A stretch of DNA of 64,000 nucleotides from Nocardia vulneris (lineage in GTDB: Bacteria > Actinomycetota > Actinomycetes > Mycobacteriales > Mycobacteriaceae), in the NCBI RefSeq assembly GCF_001613425.1, contig NZ_BDCI01000029.1:1-64000 (forward strand), written 5' to 3'. This document shows, one piece after another, positions 7,897 through 16,623 of the stretch (position 1 is the first letter of the stretch; each line of letters starts with the position of its first letter). The notes under the pieces were generated by a model. It saw nothing but the letters and a program-made list of their open reading frames with translations. It was not told the DNA's origin and did no database searches. Both the position numbers and the translations under genes were made by a program.

Positions 7897-9255
7897 CTAC
7901 ATGGAGGCGATCAGCCGGTCCACGCGTTCGTCGACCGAGCGGAACGGATCCTTGCACAGGACCGTGCGCTGCGCCTGGTCGTTCAACTTGAGGTGCACCC
8001 AGTCGACGGTGAAGTCGCGCCCCGCCTCCTGCGCCGCGGTGATGAAATCGCCGCGCAGCTTGGCCCGGGTGGTCTGCGGCGGGGTGTCGACCGCGGCGTC
8101 CACGGCCTCGTCCTCGGTGATCCGCTTGGCCAGCCCCTTGCGCTGCAGCAGGTCGAACACGCCGCGGCCGCGCTTGATGTCGTGGTAGGCCAGGTCCAGC
8201 TGGGCGATCTTCGGATCGGACAGCTCCATGCTGTAGCGATCCTGGTAGCGCTGGAACAGCTTGCGCTTGATCACCCAGTCGATCTCGGTGTCCACCTTGG
8301 CGAAGTCCTGCGCCTCGACCGCGTCCAGGGTGCGGCCCCACAGGTCGACGACCTGGTCGATCTGCGGATCCCGGTCCCGGTTGCGCAGATGCTCGACCGC
8401 GCGGGCGTAGTACTCGCGCTGGATGTCGAGGGCGCTGGCCTGCCGGCCGCCCGCCAGGCGCACCGGACGACGACCGGTCAGGTCGTGGCTGACCTCCCGG
8501 ATCGCGCGAATCGGGTTGTCCAGCGCGAAGTCCCGGAACGAGACGCCCGCCTCGATCATCTCCAGCACCAGGGCGGCGGTGCCGACCTTGAGCATGGTGG
8601 TGGTCTCGGCCATGTTCGAATCGCCCACGATGACGTGCAGGCGGCGGTATTTCTCCGCGTCCGCGTGCGGCTCGTCGCGGGTGTTGATGATCGGCCGCGA
8701 TCGGGTGGTCGCCGAGGAGACGCCCTCCCAGATGTGCTCGGCCCGCTGCGACAGGCAGAAGGTGGCCGCCTTCGGCGTCTGCAGGATCTTGCCCGCGCCG
8801 CAGATCAACTGGCGGGTGACCAGGAACGGCAGCAGCACATCGGAGATCCTGGAGAACTCGCCGGCCCGCACCACGAGGAAGTTCTCGTGGCAGCCGTAGG
8901 AGTTGCCCGCGGAATCGGTGTTGTTCTTGAACAAGTAGATGTCGCCGCCGATGCCTTCTTCGGCGAGCCGCTGCTCGGCATCGATCAACAACTCTTCGAG
9001 GACCCGCTCGCCTGCTCGGTCGTGGGTCACCAATTGGTGCAGGCTGTCGCATTCGGCAGTCGCGTACTCCGGATGGGACCCGACATCCAAGTAGAGCCGA
9101 GCACCGTTGCGGAGGAACACGTTCGAGCTACGGCCCCAGGACACCACCCGGCGGAAAAGATACCGGGCCACCTCGTCGGGGGACAGCCGACGGTGACCGT
9201 GGAAGGTGCATGTCACACCGAACTCGGTCTCGATCCCCATGATTCGTCGCTGCAC
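7897..9255 (-). CDS. pafA: Pup--protein ligase PafA
   Basis: Carboxylate-amine ligase of the glutamine synthetase-like fold; it joins the C-terminal glutamate of Pup to substrate lysines using ATP. The 452-residue length is normal. The N-terminus MGIETEFG holds the Mg-binding Glu9, and ARLYLDVGSHPEYAT places the catalytic Asp at residue 57, as in characterised PafA. NTDSAGNSYGCHEN, INTRDEPHADAEKYRRLHVI and the C-terminal DWVHLK region are also present. The start is the GTG at 9255. PafA and Dop (11524-13023) are paralogues; PafA lacks the Dop loop. Confidence 0.97.
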   Translation of the reverse strand: MQRRIMGIETEFGVTCTFHGHRRLSPDEVARYLFRRVVSWGRSSNVFLRNGARLYLDVGSHPEYATAECDSLHQLVTHDRAGERVLEELLIDAEQRLAEEGIGGDIYLFKNNTDSAGNSYGCHENFLVVRAGEFSRISDVLLPFLVTRQLICGAGKILQTPKAATFCLSQRAEHIWEGVSSATTRSRPIINTRDEPHADAEKYRRLHVIVGDSNMAETTTMLKVGTAALVLEMIEAGVSFRDFALDNPIRAIREVSHDLTGRRPVRLAGGRQASALDIQREYYARAVEHLRNRDRDPQIDQVVDLWGRTLDAVEAQDFAKVDTEIDWVIKRKLFQRYQDRYSMELSDPKIAQLDLAYHDIKRGRGVFDLLQRKGLAKRITEDEAVDAAVDTPPQTTRAKLRGDFITAAQEAGRDFTVDWVHLKLNDQAQRTVLCKDPFRSVDERVDRLIASM

Positions 9256-9372
9256 ACCATCGACATTACAGCCATGTCATGCACTCGCGTGGGGCTGCGG
9301 ACAACACGAACGCATACGGGTTCACAACGATTCGGCCCGTTATGCCCGGTTCGCTGGACGCCTGGACCCGAC

Positions 9373-9409
9373 TCGGGCCCGTAGCGGCGTTTGTCCGCTA
9401 CGGGCCCGA
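9373..9409 (-). terminator. Hairpin terminator downstream of prcA
   Basis: Perfect 15-bp stem (9373-9387 pairing with 9395-9409) and a 7-base loop, starting 15 bases after the prcA stop and before pafA. There is no U tract, which is usual for GC-rich actinobacteria. It suggests that the pup-prcB-prcA transcript ends here and pafA has its own promoter. Confidence 0.75.
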
Positions 9410-9423
9410 TACCGGCTTTCCGG

Positions 9424-10191
9424 CTACTCCGCGGCCGGGGTCTCCGCGGCCGGCGGCTCCTCCGCCTTCTTGGTCTTCTTCGGCGGCTCGAGCAGCTGCT
9501 CGAGGGTGGAGTTGGTGACCCGGCGGAACGCCCGCCGCGGCCGCGCCTGCTCCAGCGTGGCGACCTCGAGGGAGCTCACGCCGAGCACGCGCTTCTCCTT
9601 CTCCGCGCCCTCGGGCACCCCGGCCTGCAGGGCCTGCACCGCGACCTTGATCGCAGCGGCCAGGTCCAGGCCGGGCTGGTAGGACGCCTTCAGCGCCGTG
9701 ACGATGGGTTCGGTCGTGCCGCCCATCACCACGTATTCGCGCTCGTCCACGATCGACCCGTCGAAGGTGATCCGATACAGCACCGAAGTCGGCTGCTGCT
9801 CGGGATACCCCACCTCGGCGACACAGATCTCCACCTCGTACGGCTTGAGCTGGTCGGTGAAGATGGTGCCGAGCAGCTGCGCGTACCCGTTGGCCAACGC
9901 CCGCCCGGTCACATCCCGGCGGTCGTAGGAGTATCCGCGCAGGTCGGCCCGGAGAATGCCGTCCCGGCGCAGGTTCTCGAACTCGTTGTACTTGCCGACC
10001 GCGGCGAACCCGACCCGGTCGTAGAGCTCACTCACCTTGTGCAGCGTCGCGGACGGGTTCTCCGCGACGAACACGACACCCTTGTCGTACACCAGGACCA
10101 CGACGCTGCGACCCCGAGCGATGCCCTTGCGGGCGAGCTCGGTCTTGTCGCGCATGATCTGCTCGGCCGACGCGTAGTACGGCAGTGTCAT
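9424..10191 (-). CDS. prcA: 20S proteasome alpha subunit PrcA
   Basis: Alpha subunit forming the outer, gated rings of the proteasome. The 255-residue protein has the alpha-type N-terminal helix (YASAEQIMRDKTELARKGIARG), core segments VVLVYDKGVVFVAEN and LHKVSELYDRVGFAAVGKYNEFENLRR, and a Lys/Pro/Ala/Glu-rich tail (about the last 25 residues). No catalytic Thr is expected. The ATG start overlaps the prcB stop by four bases (ATGA), so alpha and beta subunits are translationally coupled. Confidence 0.97.
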   Translation of the reverse strand: MTLPYYASAEQIMRDKTELARKGIARGRSVVVLVYDKGVVFVAENPSATLHKVSELYDRVGFAAVGKYNEFENLRRDGILRADLRGYSYDRRDVTGRALANGYAQLLGTIFTDQLKPYEVEICVAEVGYPEQQPTSVLYRITFDGSIVDEREYVVMGGTTEPIVTALKASYQPGLDLAAAIKVAVQALQAGVPEGAEKEKRVLGVSSLEVATLEQARPRRAFRRVTNSTLEQLLEPPKKTKKAEEPPAAETPAAE

Positions 10192-11045
10192 GCGCGAGCG
10201 CTCCCTTCTTCCGCAGCCTCACGGTCGGTGACGATCGCCCGCGCGATCTCGGCCAGACGATCCTCGGTCACCTCGACCGCGCCGTCGTCGTCGATCACGA
10301 TCGCCGTCGGGTAGATCCCGCGCAGCAGATCGGGACCACCGGTCGCGGTGTCGTCGTCGGCCGCGTCGAACAGCGCCTCGACGGCGATGCGCAACGCCCG
10401 CTCCTGATCAATTCCCTTGGTGTACAGCTTCTTCAGCGATCCCTTGGCGAAGACCGAACCCGATCCCACCGCCGCGTAACCGAACCGCTCTTCACTGCGT
10501 CCACCCACCACATCGAAGGACACGATGCGGCCCGACCGGTCCGGATCGGTGGCGTTGTGGTCGTAGCCGACCAGCATCGGTACCACCGCCAGACCCTGCA
10601 GGGCCGCAGGCAGATTCTCACGCACCATCTTCGACAGCTTGTTCGCCTTGCCGTCGAAAGTCAGTGGCACGCCCTCGAGCTTCTCGTAGTGCTCCAGCTC
10701 CACCGCGAAGATCCGCACCATCTCGACGGCCATGCCCGCGGTACCCGCGATACCGGCCGCGGAGAAGCTGTCGGTGATGTAGACCTTCTCGATGTCCCTG
10801 CTGGCCAACAGGTTTCCCTGGGTGGCCCGCCGGTCGCCCGCGATGAGCACGCCACCGCGGTAGCTGATCGCGACGATGGTGGTCCCATGCGGCGCGAGGT
10901 CCTTCGCGGCGGTGCCGAGCCCGGCGCCGTCCATCGCGGCGAACTTGTTGGCGGGCAACAGGTCCGGCGCATGCATACGAAGGTATTCGGAGAAGGACGA
11001 GAGGGCGTACCCCAGGTGGAGACGCGAGGGGTCACCTACTGTCAC
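10188..11045 (-). CDS. prcB: 20S proteasome beta subunit PrcB
   Basis: Catalytic beta subunit. The 285-residue precursor carries a propeptide of 54 residues ending APHG; cleavage exposes Thr55 (TTIVAISYRGGVLIAGDRRA) as the N-terminal nucleophile, with the supporting Asp and Lys in the GDRRATQGN and DIEKVYITD segments. SFSAAGIAGTAGMAVEMVRIFAVE is typical. The GTG start overlaps the pup stop by four bases (GTGA). It assembles with PrcA into the chamber fed by Mpa. Confidence 0.97.
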   Translation of the reverse strand: MTVGDPSRLHLGYALSSFSEYLRMHAPDLLPANKFAAMDGAGLGTAAKDLAPHGTTIVAISYRGGVLIAGDRRATQGNLLASRDIEKVYITDSFSAAGIAGTAGMAVEMVRIFAVELEHYEKLEGVPLTFDGKANKLSKMVRENLPAALQGLAVVPMLVGYDHNATDPDRSGRIVSFDVVGGRSEERFGYAAVGSGSVFAKGSLKKLYTKGIDQERALRIAVEALFDAADDDTATGGPDLLRGIYPTAIVIDDDGAVEVTEDRLAEIARAIVTDREAAEEGSARA

Positions 11046-11236
11046 TGGCCGCCTTTCTGAACGTACGCGCGGACGAAGTCTTCGGCGTTCTCCTCGAGCA
11101 CATCATCGATCTCGTCGAGTAGGTCGTCGGTCTCCTCCGCAAGCTTTTCGCGGCGCTCCTGACCGGCGGCGTCCACACCGTCCGGGCCCTCATCCTCGTC
11201 GCCGCCCCCGGCGCGCTTGGTCTGCTCTTGTGCCAT
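11042..11236 (-). CDS. pup: Prokaryotic ubiquitin-like protein Pup
   Basis: Small intrinsically disordered protein tag (64 residues). It shows the acidic, coiled-coil-forming middle (ERREKLAEETDDLLDEIDDV) that binds the Mpa coiled coil, the FVRAYVQKGGQ C-terminus, and a terminal Gln. The GGQ ending means Dop must deamidate it to Glu before PafA can ligate it. A strong AGGAGG lies nine bases before the ATG. First gene of the tightly coupled pup-prcB-prcA operon. Confidence 0.98.
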   Translation of the reverse strand: MAQEQTKRAGGGDEDEGPDGVDAAGQERREKLAEETDDLLDEIDDVLEENAEDFVRAYVQKGGQ

Positions 11237-11379
11237 GGCAGCCGACCTCCTCTGTCCTCATCATGACCGGAGCTCACTCGCGAGCACGGCCCCGATCATG
11301 AGCAAATGTCCGTGCCCGTCCTTCAACACTACTGTGTTGGTCGGCTGCGTGGCCGCAGCTTGCCCGCGGCCGCCTTGTG

Positions 11380-11444
11380 TCTCGCGTCCGAGCTGTCGAG
11401 ACTCGCGACTTCGTCGCATGCGCTTCGACAGCTCGGACGCGAGA
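11380..11444. repeat. 20-bp perfect inverted repeat between dop and pup
   Basis: Bases 11380-11399 are an exact reverse complement of 11425-11444, separated by a 25-base loop that contains a smaller hairpin. A near-perfect palindrome follows at about 11451-11467. The structure lies in the 287-base gap between dop and pup (11237-11523), which holds no convincing gene. It may terminate or attenuate the dop transcript or separate dop expression from pup-prcBA. Confidence 0.85.
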
Positions 11445-11523
11445 CCGGCCGCGAGCGAGTCGCTCGCCGAACTCGCTCCGTCGTGGATGGGTGGGTTCGG
11501 CCGGCTCACCTGTTCCGATCGCC

Positions 11524-13023
11524 CTACGTGGTGAGCTGTTCCACCAGGTCAGCAGCGGAGGTGACGCCGTCGAGCAGCTTGCCGACGTGGGCTTTGGTGC
11601 CACGGCGCGGTTCGAGGGTGGGGATGCGCACCAGCGAGTCGCCGCCCAGGTCGAAGATCACCGAATCCCAGCTCGCCGCGGCGATATCGGCGCCGAAGCG
11701 GCGCAGGCATTCGCCGCGGAAGTAGGCCCGGGTGTCGGTGGGCGGATTGGTCATCGCGTCGAGCACCTGCTGCTCGGTGACGAGCCGTTTCATCGAGCCC
11801 CGCGCCACCAGGCGGTTGTAGAGACCCTTGTCCAGCCGGACGTCGGAGTACTGCAGGTCCATCAGGTGCAGCTTGGGCGCGGCCCAGCTGAGGCCCTCGC
11901 GCTGACGCATGCCCTCGAGCAGGCGCAGCTTGGCCGGCCAGTCGAGCAGGCTCGCGCATTCCATCGGGTCGCGCTCGAGCAGGTCGAGCACCATCGCCCA
12001 GTTCTCGATGATGTCCTGGACGCGCTTGTCGTCGTTGCCGGTGCGATCCACGAACTTGATCACCCGATCCAGGTACATCCGCTGCAGCGCGAGACCGGTG
12101 AGCTCGCGGCCGTCGGCGAGCGCGACGGTGGCGCGCAGGGTCGGGTCGTGGCTGATCGTGTGCACGGCGGTGACCGGGCGGGCCAGTTGCAGATCGGACA
12201 GGTCCTCGCCCGCCTCGATCAGGTCCAGCACCAGCGCGGTGGTGCCGACCTTGAGGTAGGTCGACATCTCGGCCAGGTTCGCGTCGCCGATGATGACGTG
12301 CAGCCTGCGGTATTTGTCCGCGTCGGCGTGCGGCTCGTCGCGGGTGTTGATGATGCCGCGCTTGAGCGTGGTCTCCAGGCCGACCTCGACCTCGATGTAG
12401 TCGGCGCGCTGGGAGAGCTGGAAACCGGCGTGATCGCCGGACTGACCGATGCCGACCCGCCCGGAGCCGGTGACCACCTGGCGGGACACGAAAAACGGGG
12501 TCAGGCCCAGGATGATCTGGTTGAACGGGGTGTCGCGGCTCATCAGGTAGTTCTCGTGGGTGCCGTAGGAGGCGCCCTTGCCGTCGACGTTGTTCTTGTA
12601 CAGCTGCAGGCGCGGCGCACCGGGCACGCTCGACGCGTGCCGCGCCGCGGCCTCCATCACCCGCTCCCCCGCCTTGTCCCAGATCACCGCGTCCAGCGGA
12701 TCGGTGACCTCGGGCGCGGAGTATTCGGGGTGCGCGTGGTCGACGTAGAGCCGCGCGCCGTTGGTGAGGATCATGTTGGCCGCGCCGACCTCGTCGGCGT
12801 CGATCACCGGGGCGGGGCCGTTCATCCGGCTCAGGTCGAAGCCGCGCGCGTCGCGCAGCGGCGACTCCACCTCGTAGTCCCACCTGGTGCGTTTCGCCCG
12901 CGGCACACCCTCGGCGGCGGCATAGGCGAGGACGGCCTGGGTGGAGGTGAGGATCGGGTTGGCCGACGGCTCGGTTGGGGTCGAAATCCCGTACTCGACC
13001 TCGATTCCGATGATGCGCTGCAT
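11524..13023 (-). CDS. dop: Depupylase/deamidase Dop
   Basis: Deamidates Pup-Gln to Pup-Glu and removes Pup from substrates. The 499-residue protein is a PafA paralogue: MQRIIGIEVEYG holds the metal-binding Glu8, and ARLYVDHAHPEYSAPEV puts the nucleophilic Asp at residue 95, as in characterised Dop. The roughly 40-residue insertion after residue 37 (containing RAKRTRWDYEVESPL and RMNGPAPVIDADEVG) is the diagnostic Dop loop absent from PafA. KNNVDGKGASYGTHENYL and INTRDEPHADADKYRRLHVI are conserved. The partner mpa lies about 45 kb away in this genome. Confidence 0.97.
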   Translation of the reverse strand: MQRIIGIEVEYGISTPTEPSANPILTSTQAVLAYAAAEGVPRAKRTRWDYEVESPLRDARGFDLSRMNGPAPVIDADEVGAANMILTNGARLYVDHAHPEYSAPEVTDPLDAVIWDKAGERVMEAAARHASSVPGAPRLQLYKNNVDGKGASYGTHENYLMSRDTPFNQIILGLTPFFVSRQVVTGSGRVGIGQSGDHAGFQLSQRADYIEVEVGLETTLKRGIINTRDEPHADADKYRRLHVIIGDANLAEMSTYLKVGTTALVLDLIEAGEDLSDLQLARPVTAVHTISHDPTLRATVALADGRELTGLALQRMYLDRVIKFVDRTGNDDKRVQDIIENWAMVLDLLERDPMECASLLDWPAKLRLLEGMRQREGLSWAAPKLHLMDLQYSDVRLDKGLYNRLVARGSMKRLVTEQQVLDAMTNPPTDTRAYFRGECLRRFGADIAAASWDSVIFDLGGDSLVRIPTLEPRRGTKAHVGKLLDGVTSAADLVEQLTT

Positions 13024-13225
13024 GGGTCGAGCCTAGTAGGCGTTGCCGACTGCGGTCCGTGCACGGCCCTCCCCGGACGCTGCGCAGCGCGTCGGAGCGC
13101 CCTCTGATCGGCCGCGCTCCGGTGCCGGGTTACGCCGAAGGAGGGGCCGGACGACCCGCGAATTCATCCTGCGCGTGGTACTTCCGAAGGATCTGCGCGC
13201 GCGGCCCGAGGGCGATTCTCGATAC

Positions 13226-14431
13226 ATGACCGATTCTCTCGCCCATCCGCGTGCCGCCGCCCCCGGCGCGCAAGGCCCCGTCGTGCCCGCACGCCCGCGG
13301 CTGATCGCGCTGGATGTGTTGCGCGGCATCGCGATCCTCGGCACCCTCGGCACCAATATCTGGATCATGACCAACAGCCGGGGCATTCTCGGCTATCTCA
13401 CCGAGCTCAAAGGCCAGGCCGAAGGCTGGCTCTGGACCGAGCGGGTGCTCCAGCAGCTGGCACAGGGCAAATTCCTCGGCCTGCTCACCATCATGTTCGG
13501 CATCGGCCTGGCGATCCAGCAGGCCTCCGCGCAGCGCGGCGGCCGCAAATGGCCCGGCACCTACCCGGTGCGCGCGGGACTGCTGCTGCTCGACGGTGTG
13601 CTGAACTATCTGTTCGTCGCGGAATTCGACGTGCTGATGGGGTACGCCGTCACCGGTTTGGTCGTCGCCTATCTGCTCGTGACAAGTGAACGCGCACAAC
13701 GTCGTTGGCTGATCGTCACGGCGAGCATCCATCTCGCGATGCTCACGCTCATCGCGCTCGCGACGATCTTCGCGCCGGACGACAGCGGGCCCGAGGTACC
13801 GCAGCAGCGCGCGAATCCCTATGCGGACGGGTCGTTCTGGGATCTCGTGGTGTTCCGGGTGCAGGAGGTGGGCCCGTTCCGGGTGGAGACGCTGTTCGTC
13901 TTCGCGATGTCGATCGCGCTGTTCCTGCTCGGCGCCCGGCTGTTCCGGGTGGGGGTCTTCCGGCCGGAGGGCGCCGTGCTGCGCAAACGGTTGATGATCA
14001 TCGGTTTCGGCGTCGCCGCACCGCTCGATCTGCTCGCGGGCGTCTTCGGCGGCGGGCACCTGTTCCTCTACACCCGTTACGGCACCGCGCCTTTCGTCGC
14101 GCTGGGCATTCTCGCGCTGGTCGCGCAGTTCTACCTGAGCCGCACGCAGGCCGGGTTCGTCGGCCGCCGCCTCACCGAGGTCGGACGGACCGCGCTCAGC
14201 TGCTACATCCTGCAGAATCTCGTCGCGTCGATCCTGTGCTACGGCTGGGGTTTCGGCCTCGCCGCGCGGGTCGCGCCCGACCTGTACGTCCCGTTCACGG
14301 TCGGCATGTATCTGCTGGTGTCGGCGATCATCGTGACGAGCGCGCACCTGTGGCTGCGCCGTTTCGAGCGCGGGCCGGTGGAATGGGCCTGGCACCGCGG
14401 CTACCAACTGCTGACGGGCACGAAAGGCTGA
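13226..14431 (+). CDS. DUF418 (YeiB-like) multi-pass membrane protein
   Basis: 401-residue polytopic membrane protein. The N-terminal RPRLIALDVLRGIAILGTLGTNIW is the hallmark of the DUF418/YeiB family (related to acyltransferase-3-like membrane proteins), and the C-terminal half contains RRLTEVGRTALSCYILQNL, the DUF418 signature. About eight to ten hydrophobic segments can be seen. The ATG at 13226 is chosen because the family begins just before this motif. Transcribed divergently from dop across a 202-base gap. Function unknown; a transport or acyl-transfer role is only suggested by the family. Confidence 0.83.
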   Translation: MTDSLAHPRAAAPGAQGPVVPARPRLIALDVLRGIAILGTLGTNIWIMTNSRGILGYLTELKGQAEGWLWTERVLQQLAQGKFLGLLTIMFGIGLAIQQASAQRGGRKWPGTYPVRAGLLLLDGVLNYLFVAEFDVLMGYAVTGLVVAYLLVTSERAQRRWLIVTASIHLAMLTLIALATIFAPDDSGPEVPQQRANPYADGSFWDLVVFRVQEVGPFRVETLFVFAMSIALFLLGARLFRVGVFRPEGAVLRKRLMIIGFGVAAPLDLLAGVFGGGHLFLYTRYGTAPFVALGILALVAQFYLSRTQAGFVGRRLTEVGRTALSCYILQNLVASILCYGWGFGLAARVAPDLYVPFTVGMYLLVSAIIVTSAHLWLRRFERGPVEWAWHRGYQLLTGTKG

Positions 14432-14442
14432 CCGCCTGCGGC

Positions 14443-15222
14443 TCAGCACATCTCGATGTTCGCCGCCCGCGTGACGGGTGCGGGCGGTAGCTCGATACGG
14501 TCGATCGCCACGCCGACCTCGAGATTCACCACGTGACCACCACCATCGAATTCGATGGTGCCCGTGACGCCGGAGCCGCTGAATTCGAGCAGGCGCTGAC
14601 GCTCCACGAACTCGGTGACCATGCCCCGCCTGCTGAGGTAGCTCTGCATGGCACGGCGGTAGTCGACCAGCGGCAGGGCGTTGACTCCGTGCGCGAGCAC
14701 CCGGGCCAGCCCGGCCGCGGTGGGCGGCGGCAGCCGGAAGTCCGGATGCTCGACCAGAAACGCGACGCACGTGCCGTCGGTGACTCCGCAGTAGGAACTC
14801 CAGTGCCCCGACACCACTTTCGCCGCATCGGCCAGTAGGTTCGCGACCTGGTGCGGCTCCGGCTGCGCCCGGCCGAGCGCGACCGGCATCTCGGCAGCAC
14901 ACAATTCGGCGACGCCGTAGCGAATCCCGAACTCGCGCACCATCCGCGCCACCGCGATCAGCGGTTTGCCGAAACCCCACGGGTTCGCCCAAGCCCACAG
15001 CCATGATTCGGTGTCCGCGGTCCCGAGCAGGTGGAACTTCGTACAGACCACCGTGCGTTCGGCACCGATGAATTCCAGCCGCCCCGCCTCCATATCGGCC
15101 TGCCACCGATGCGAACCCAGCACTTCCTCGACGTGCAGGCGATGTTCGAGCGACAGCAATCCCGCGTCGTCGAGCAGCCTCGTCAATGGCACAGGTTCGG
15201 ACACCGGCCTCAGCGTAGTCAA
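14443..15222 (-). CDS. DUF6882-like protein of unknown function
   Basis: 259-residue soluble protein without signal peptide or membrane segment. The segments GTADTESWLWAWANPWGF, VARMVREFGIRYGV and LPLVDYRRAMQSYLSRRG match my recollection of the actinobacterial DUF6882 family, which has no known function; family assignment is moderate. It is convergent with the DUF418 gene (11 bases between stops) and divergent from the Nudix gene. Confidence 0.6.
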   Translation of the reverse strand: MTTLRPVSEPVPLTRLLDDAGLLSLEHRLHVEEVLGSHRWQADMEAGRLEFIGAERTVVCTKFHLLGTADTESWLWAWANPWGFGKPLIAVARMVREFGIRYGVAELCAAEMPVALGRAQPEPHQVANLLADAAKVVSGHWSSYCGVTDGTCVAFLVEHPDFRLPPPTAAGLARVLAHGVNALPLVDYRRAMQSYLSRRGMVTEFVERQRLLEFSGSGVTGTIEFDGGGHVVNLEVGVAIDRIELPPAPVTRAANIEMC

Positions 15223-15268
15223 CGTGGTCCCCCTCCTCCGTACCGTCTCGCCCCGCTAGTTTCGTGTC

Positions 15269-15796
15269 GTGACCTTCGCCGATCGATATCCGTTGCTGCA
15301 CACCCCGACCCACTGGGCGTGGGGCGAGATGGACGTGCAGTTCCGCACCGCCGCACCCCCCGACGAGCTGGTCACCAACATCCACGTCGTCGGCTTCGTC
15401 GGCGACACCGTCGTGCTGTGCCGCGACGAACGCGACGTCTGGCTGCTGCCCGGCGGCACCCGCGAAAAAGACGAGTCCATCGACGCGTGCCTCCGCCGCG
15501 AACTTCGGGAAGAGGCGGGCGCCTACCTTACCGGTCCGGTGCGGTGGCTCGGCGCACACTACGCCACCAGCAATCGCGCTGCGCCGTTTCGGGATTGGCA
15601 ACCGCATCCGCACAAGGCCTGGCTGTGGTGCGCGGCCGACGTGGCGCTCGACGCCGCGCCGACCAATCCGGACGACGCCGAGCAGATCGTGGAGGTGCGA
15701 GCATTTCCGGTCGAGGAGGCGGTGCGGCACGCCCGCACCGACGGCGAGCACGTGCCCGAATTGATCCGTCTCGCAGTCGAACTACATCGGCCGTGA
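15269..15796 (+). CDS. Nudix hydrolase
   Basis: Predicted Mg2+-dependent hydrolase of a nucleoside-diphosphate-linked compound. The 175-residue protein carries a perfect Nudix box, beginning GTREKDE and ending RELREEAG, around residues 63-85. The flanking VVLCRDERDVWLLPGG is the strand leading into the box. The HWAWGEMDVQF start is family-like. The GTG at 15269 is the start. Substrate not predictable. Confidence 0.88.
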   Translation: MTFADRYPLLHTPTHWAWGEMDVQFRTAAPPDELVTNIHVVGFVGDTVVLCRDERDVWLLPGGTREKDESIDACLRRELREEAGAYLTGPVRWLGAHYATSNRAAPFRDWQPHPHKAWLWCAADVALDAAPTNPDDAEQIVEVRAFPVEEAVRHARTDGEHVPELIRLAVELHRP

Positions 15797-15813
15797 GCAG
15801 CCGCGCGCGCTGA

Positions 15814-16524
15814 TCACCTGGCGCTCAGCGCTTCCGGGGCCACCAGCAGGTCCCGCACGACCAGATCGCGTTCCAGCGGTACGCCGAGGCTGCGCGCGTT
15901 GCCCTCGAAGAGCGCCAGCACCGATTCGGTGAGAATGCCTTCCACCTGGTCGGAGGTGAGCGTCGTGCCGGCATCGGCGCGCCAGCTGTTCACCACCCCG
16001 TCGACGAAACCGATGATGCCGAAGGCCATCGGCCGCGCGCGGGCCTGGTCGATGCCGAAGCCGGACAGCCAGAGCGCGAACATGTCGGCCAGGCGCCCGC
16101 CGATCCGGTCCCTGGCCCCGGCCAGCGAGGTTTCGCCCTGCGGCGCGGCGCCGCCGATGAAGCGGTGCAGGTTCGGGTGCCGCTCGACCCAGCGGACGTA
16201 GGTGCCGATCGCACCGCGCACCGCGTCGCGCACGGTGCCATCGGGGTGCAGCGTCGGCATGATCTGCGCCAATAGCGATTCCAGGATCTGGCGGCGGATC
16301 TGCTCGTCCAGATCGGTGCGGCCGTCGAAGTGGCGGTAGACCACCGGACGGGGCAGCTTCAACCGGTCGGCGATCTGCTGGACGGACACGTCGACGCCGT
16401 TTTCCTCGATGACGGTGATCGCCGCGTCGATCACGTCGGCCCGCCGCCGGGCCTTGTGCCCGTTCCAGCGAGTCGCACGGCCGTCCGCGGCGGGCGGCTC
16501 GGACTGGGCACTCGTCGTGGTCAC
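15814..16524 (-). CDS. TetR family transcriptional regulator
   Basis: 236-residue regulator. The HTH domain (about residues 27-75) reads RRRADVIDAAITVIEENG, VSVQQIADRLKLPRPVVYRHF, DGRTDLDEQI. The ligand domain is followed by a C-terminal LALFEGNARSLG segment common in regulators next to diiron oxygenase/monooxygenase genes. The GTG at 16524 is the first start in front of a basic N-terminus. It is divergent from the diiron oxygenase gene with 99 bases between starts, so it most likely represses that pair. Confidence 0.88.
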   Translation of the reverse strand: MTTTSAQSEPPAADGRATRWNGHKARRRADVIDAAITVIEENGVDVSVQQIADRLKLPRPVVYRHFDGRTDLDEQIRRQILESLLAQIMPTLHPDGTVRDAVRGAIGTYVRWVERHPNLHRFIGGAAPQGETSLAGARDRIGGRLADMFALWLSGFGIDQARARPMAFGIIGFVDGVVNSWRADAGTTLTSDQVEGILTESVLALFEGNARSLGVPLERDLVVRDLLVAPEALSAR

Positions 16525-16571
16525 CTCATCACGATACCCGCAGCACGATTGACTGCGACATATTGTCTCAC

Positions 16572-16601
16572 TAACCTGTATGTAACAGTTTGTATCGGTT
16601 A
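16572..16601. promoter_or_regulatory. Candidate TetR operator between tetR and diiron oxygenase genes
   Basis: TAACC at 16572-16576 is mirrored by GGTTA at 16597-16601, with two direct TGTAT elements and an inner CTGT/ACAG between. This 30-bp imperfect dyad lies in the divergent promoter region, whose AT content is higher than that of the flanking genes. Binding by the TetR protein is inferred. Confidence 0.4.
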
Positions 16602-16623
16602 AATCGACAATGTTGGAGCAGTC

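Noticed and set aside
11261..11509. 82-residue frame between dop and pup.
   Set aside because: It runs through the 20-bp inverted repeat, the product is low in structure, and no comparable gene is known between dop and pup.
13130..15751. Antisense frame of 873 codons over the DUF418, DUF6882-like and Nudix genes.
   Set aside because: It crosses three recognisable genes and has no family features.
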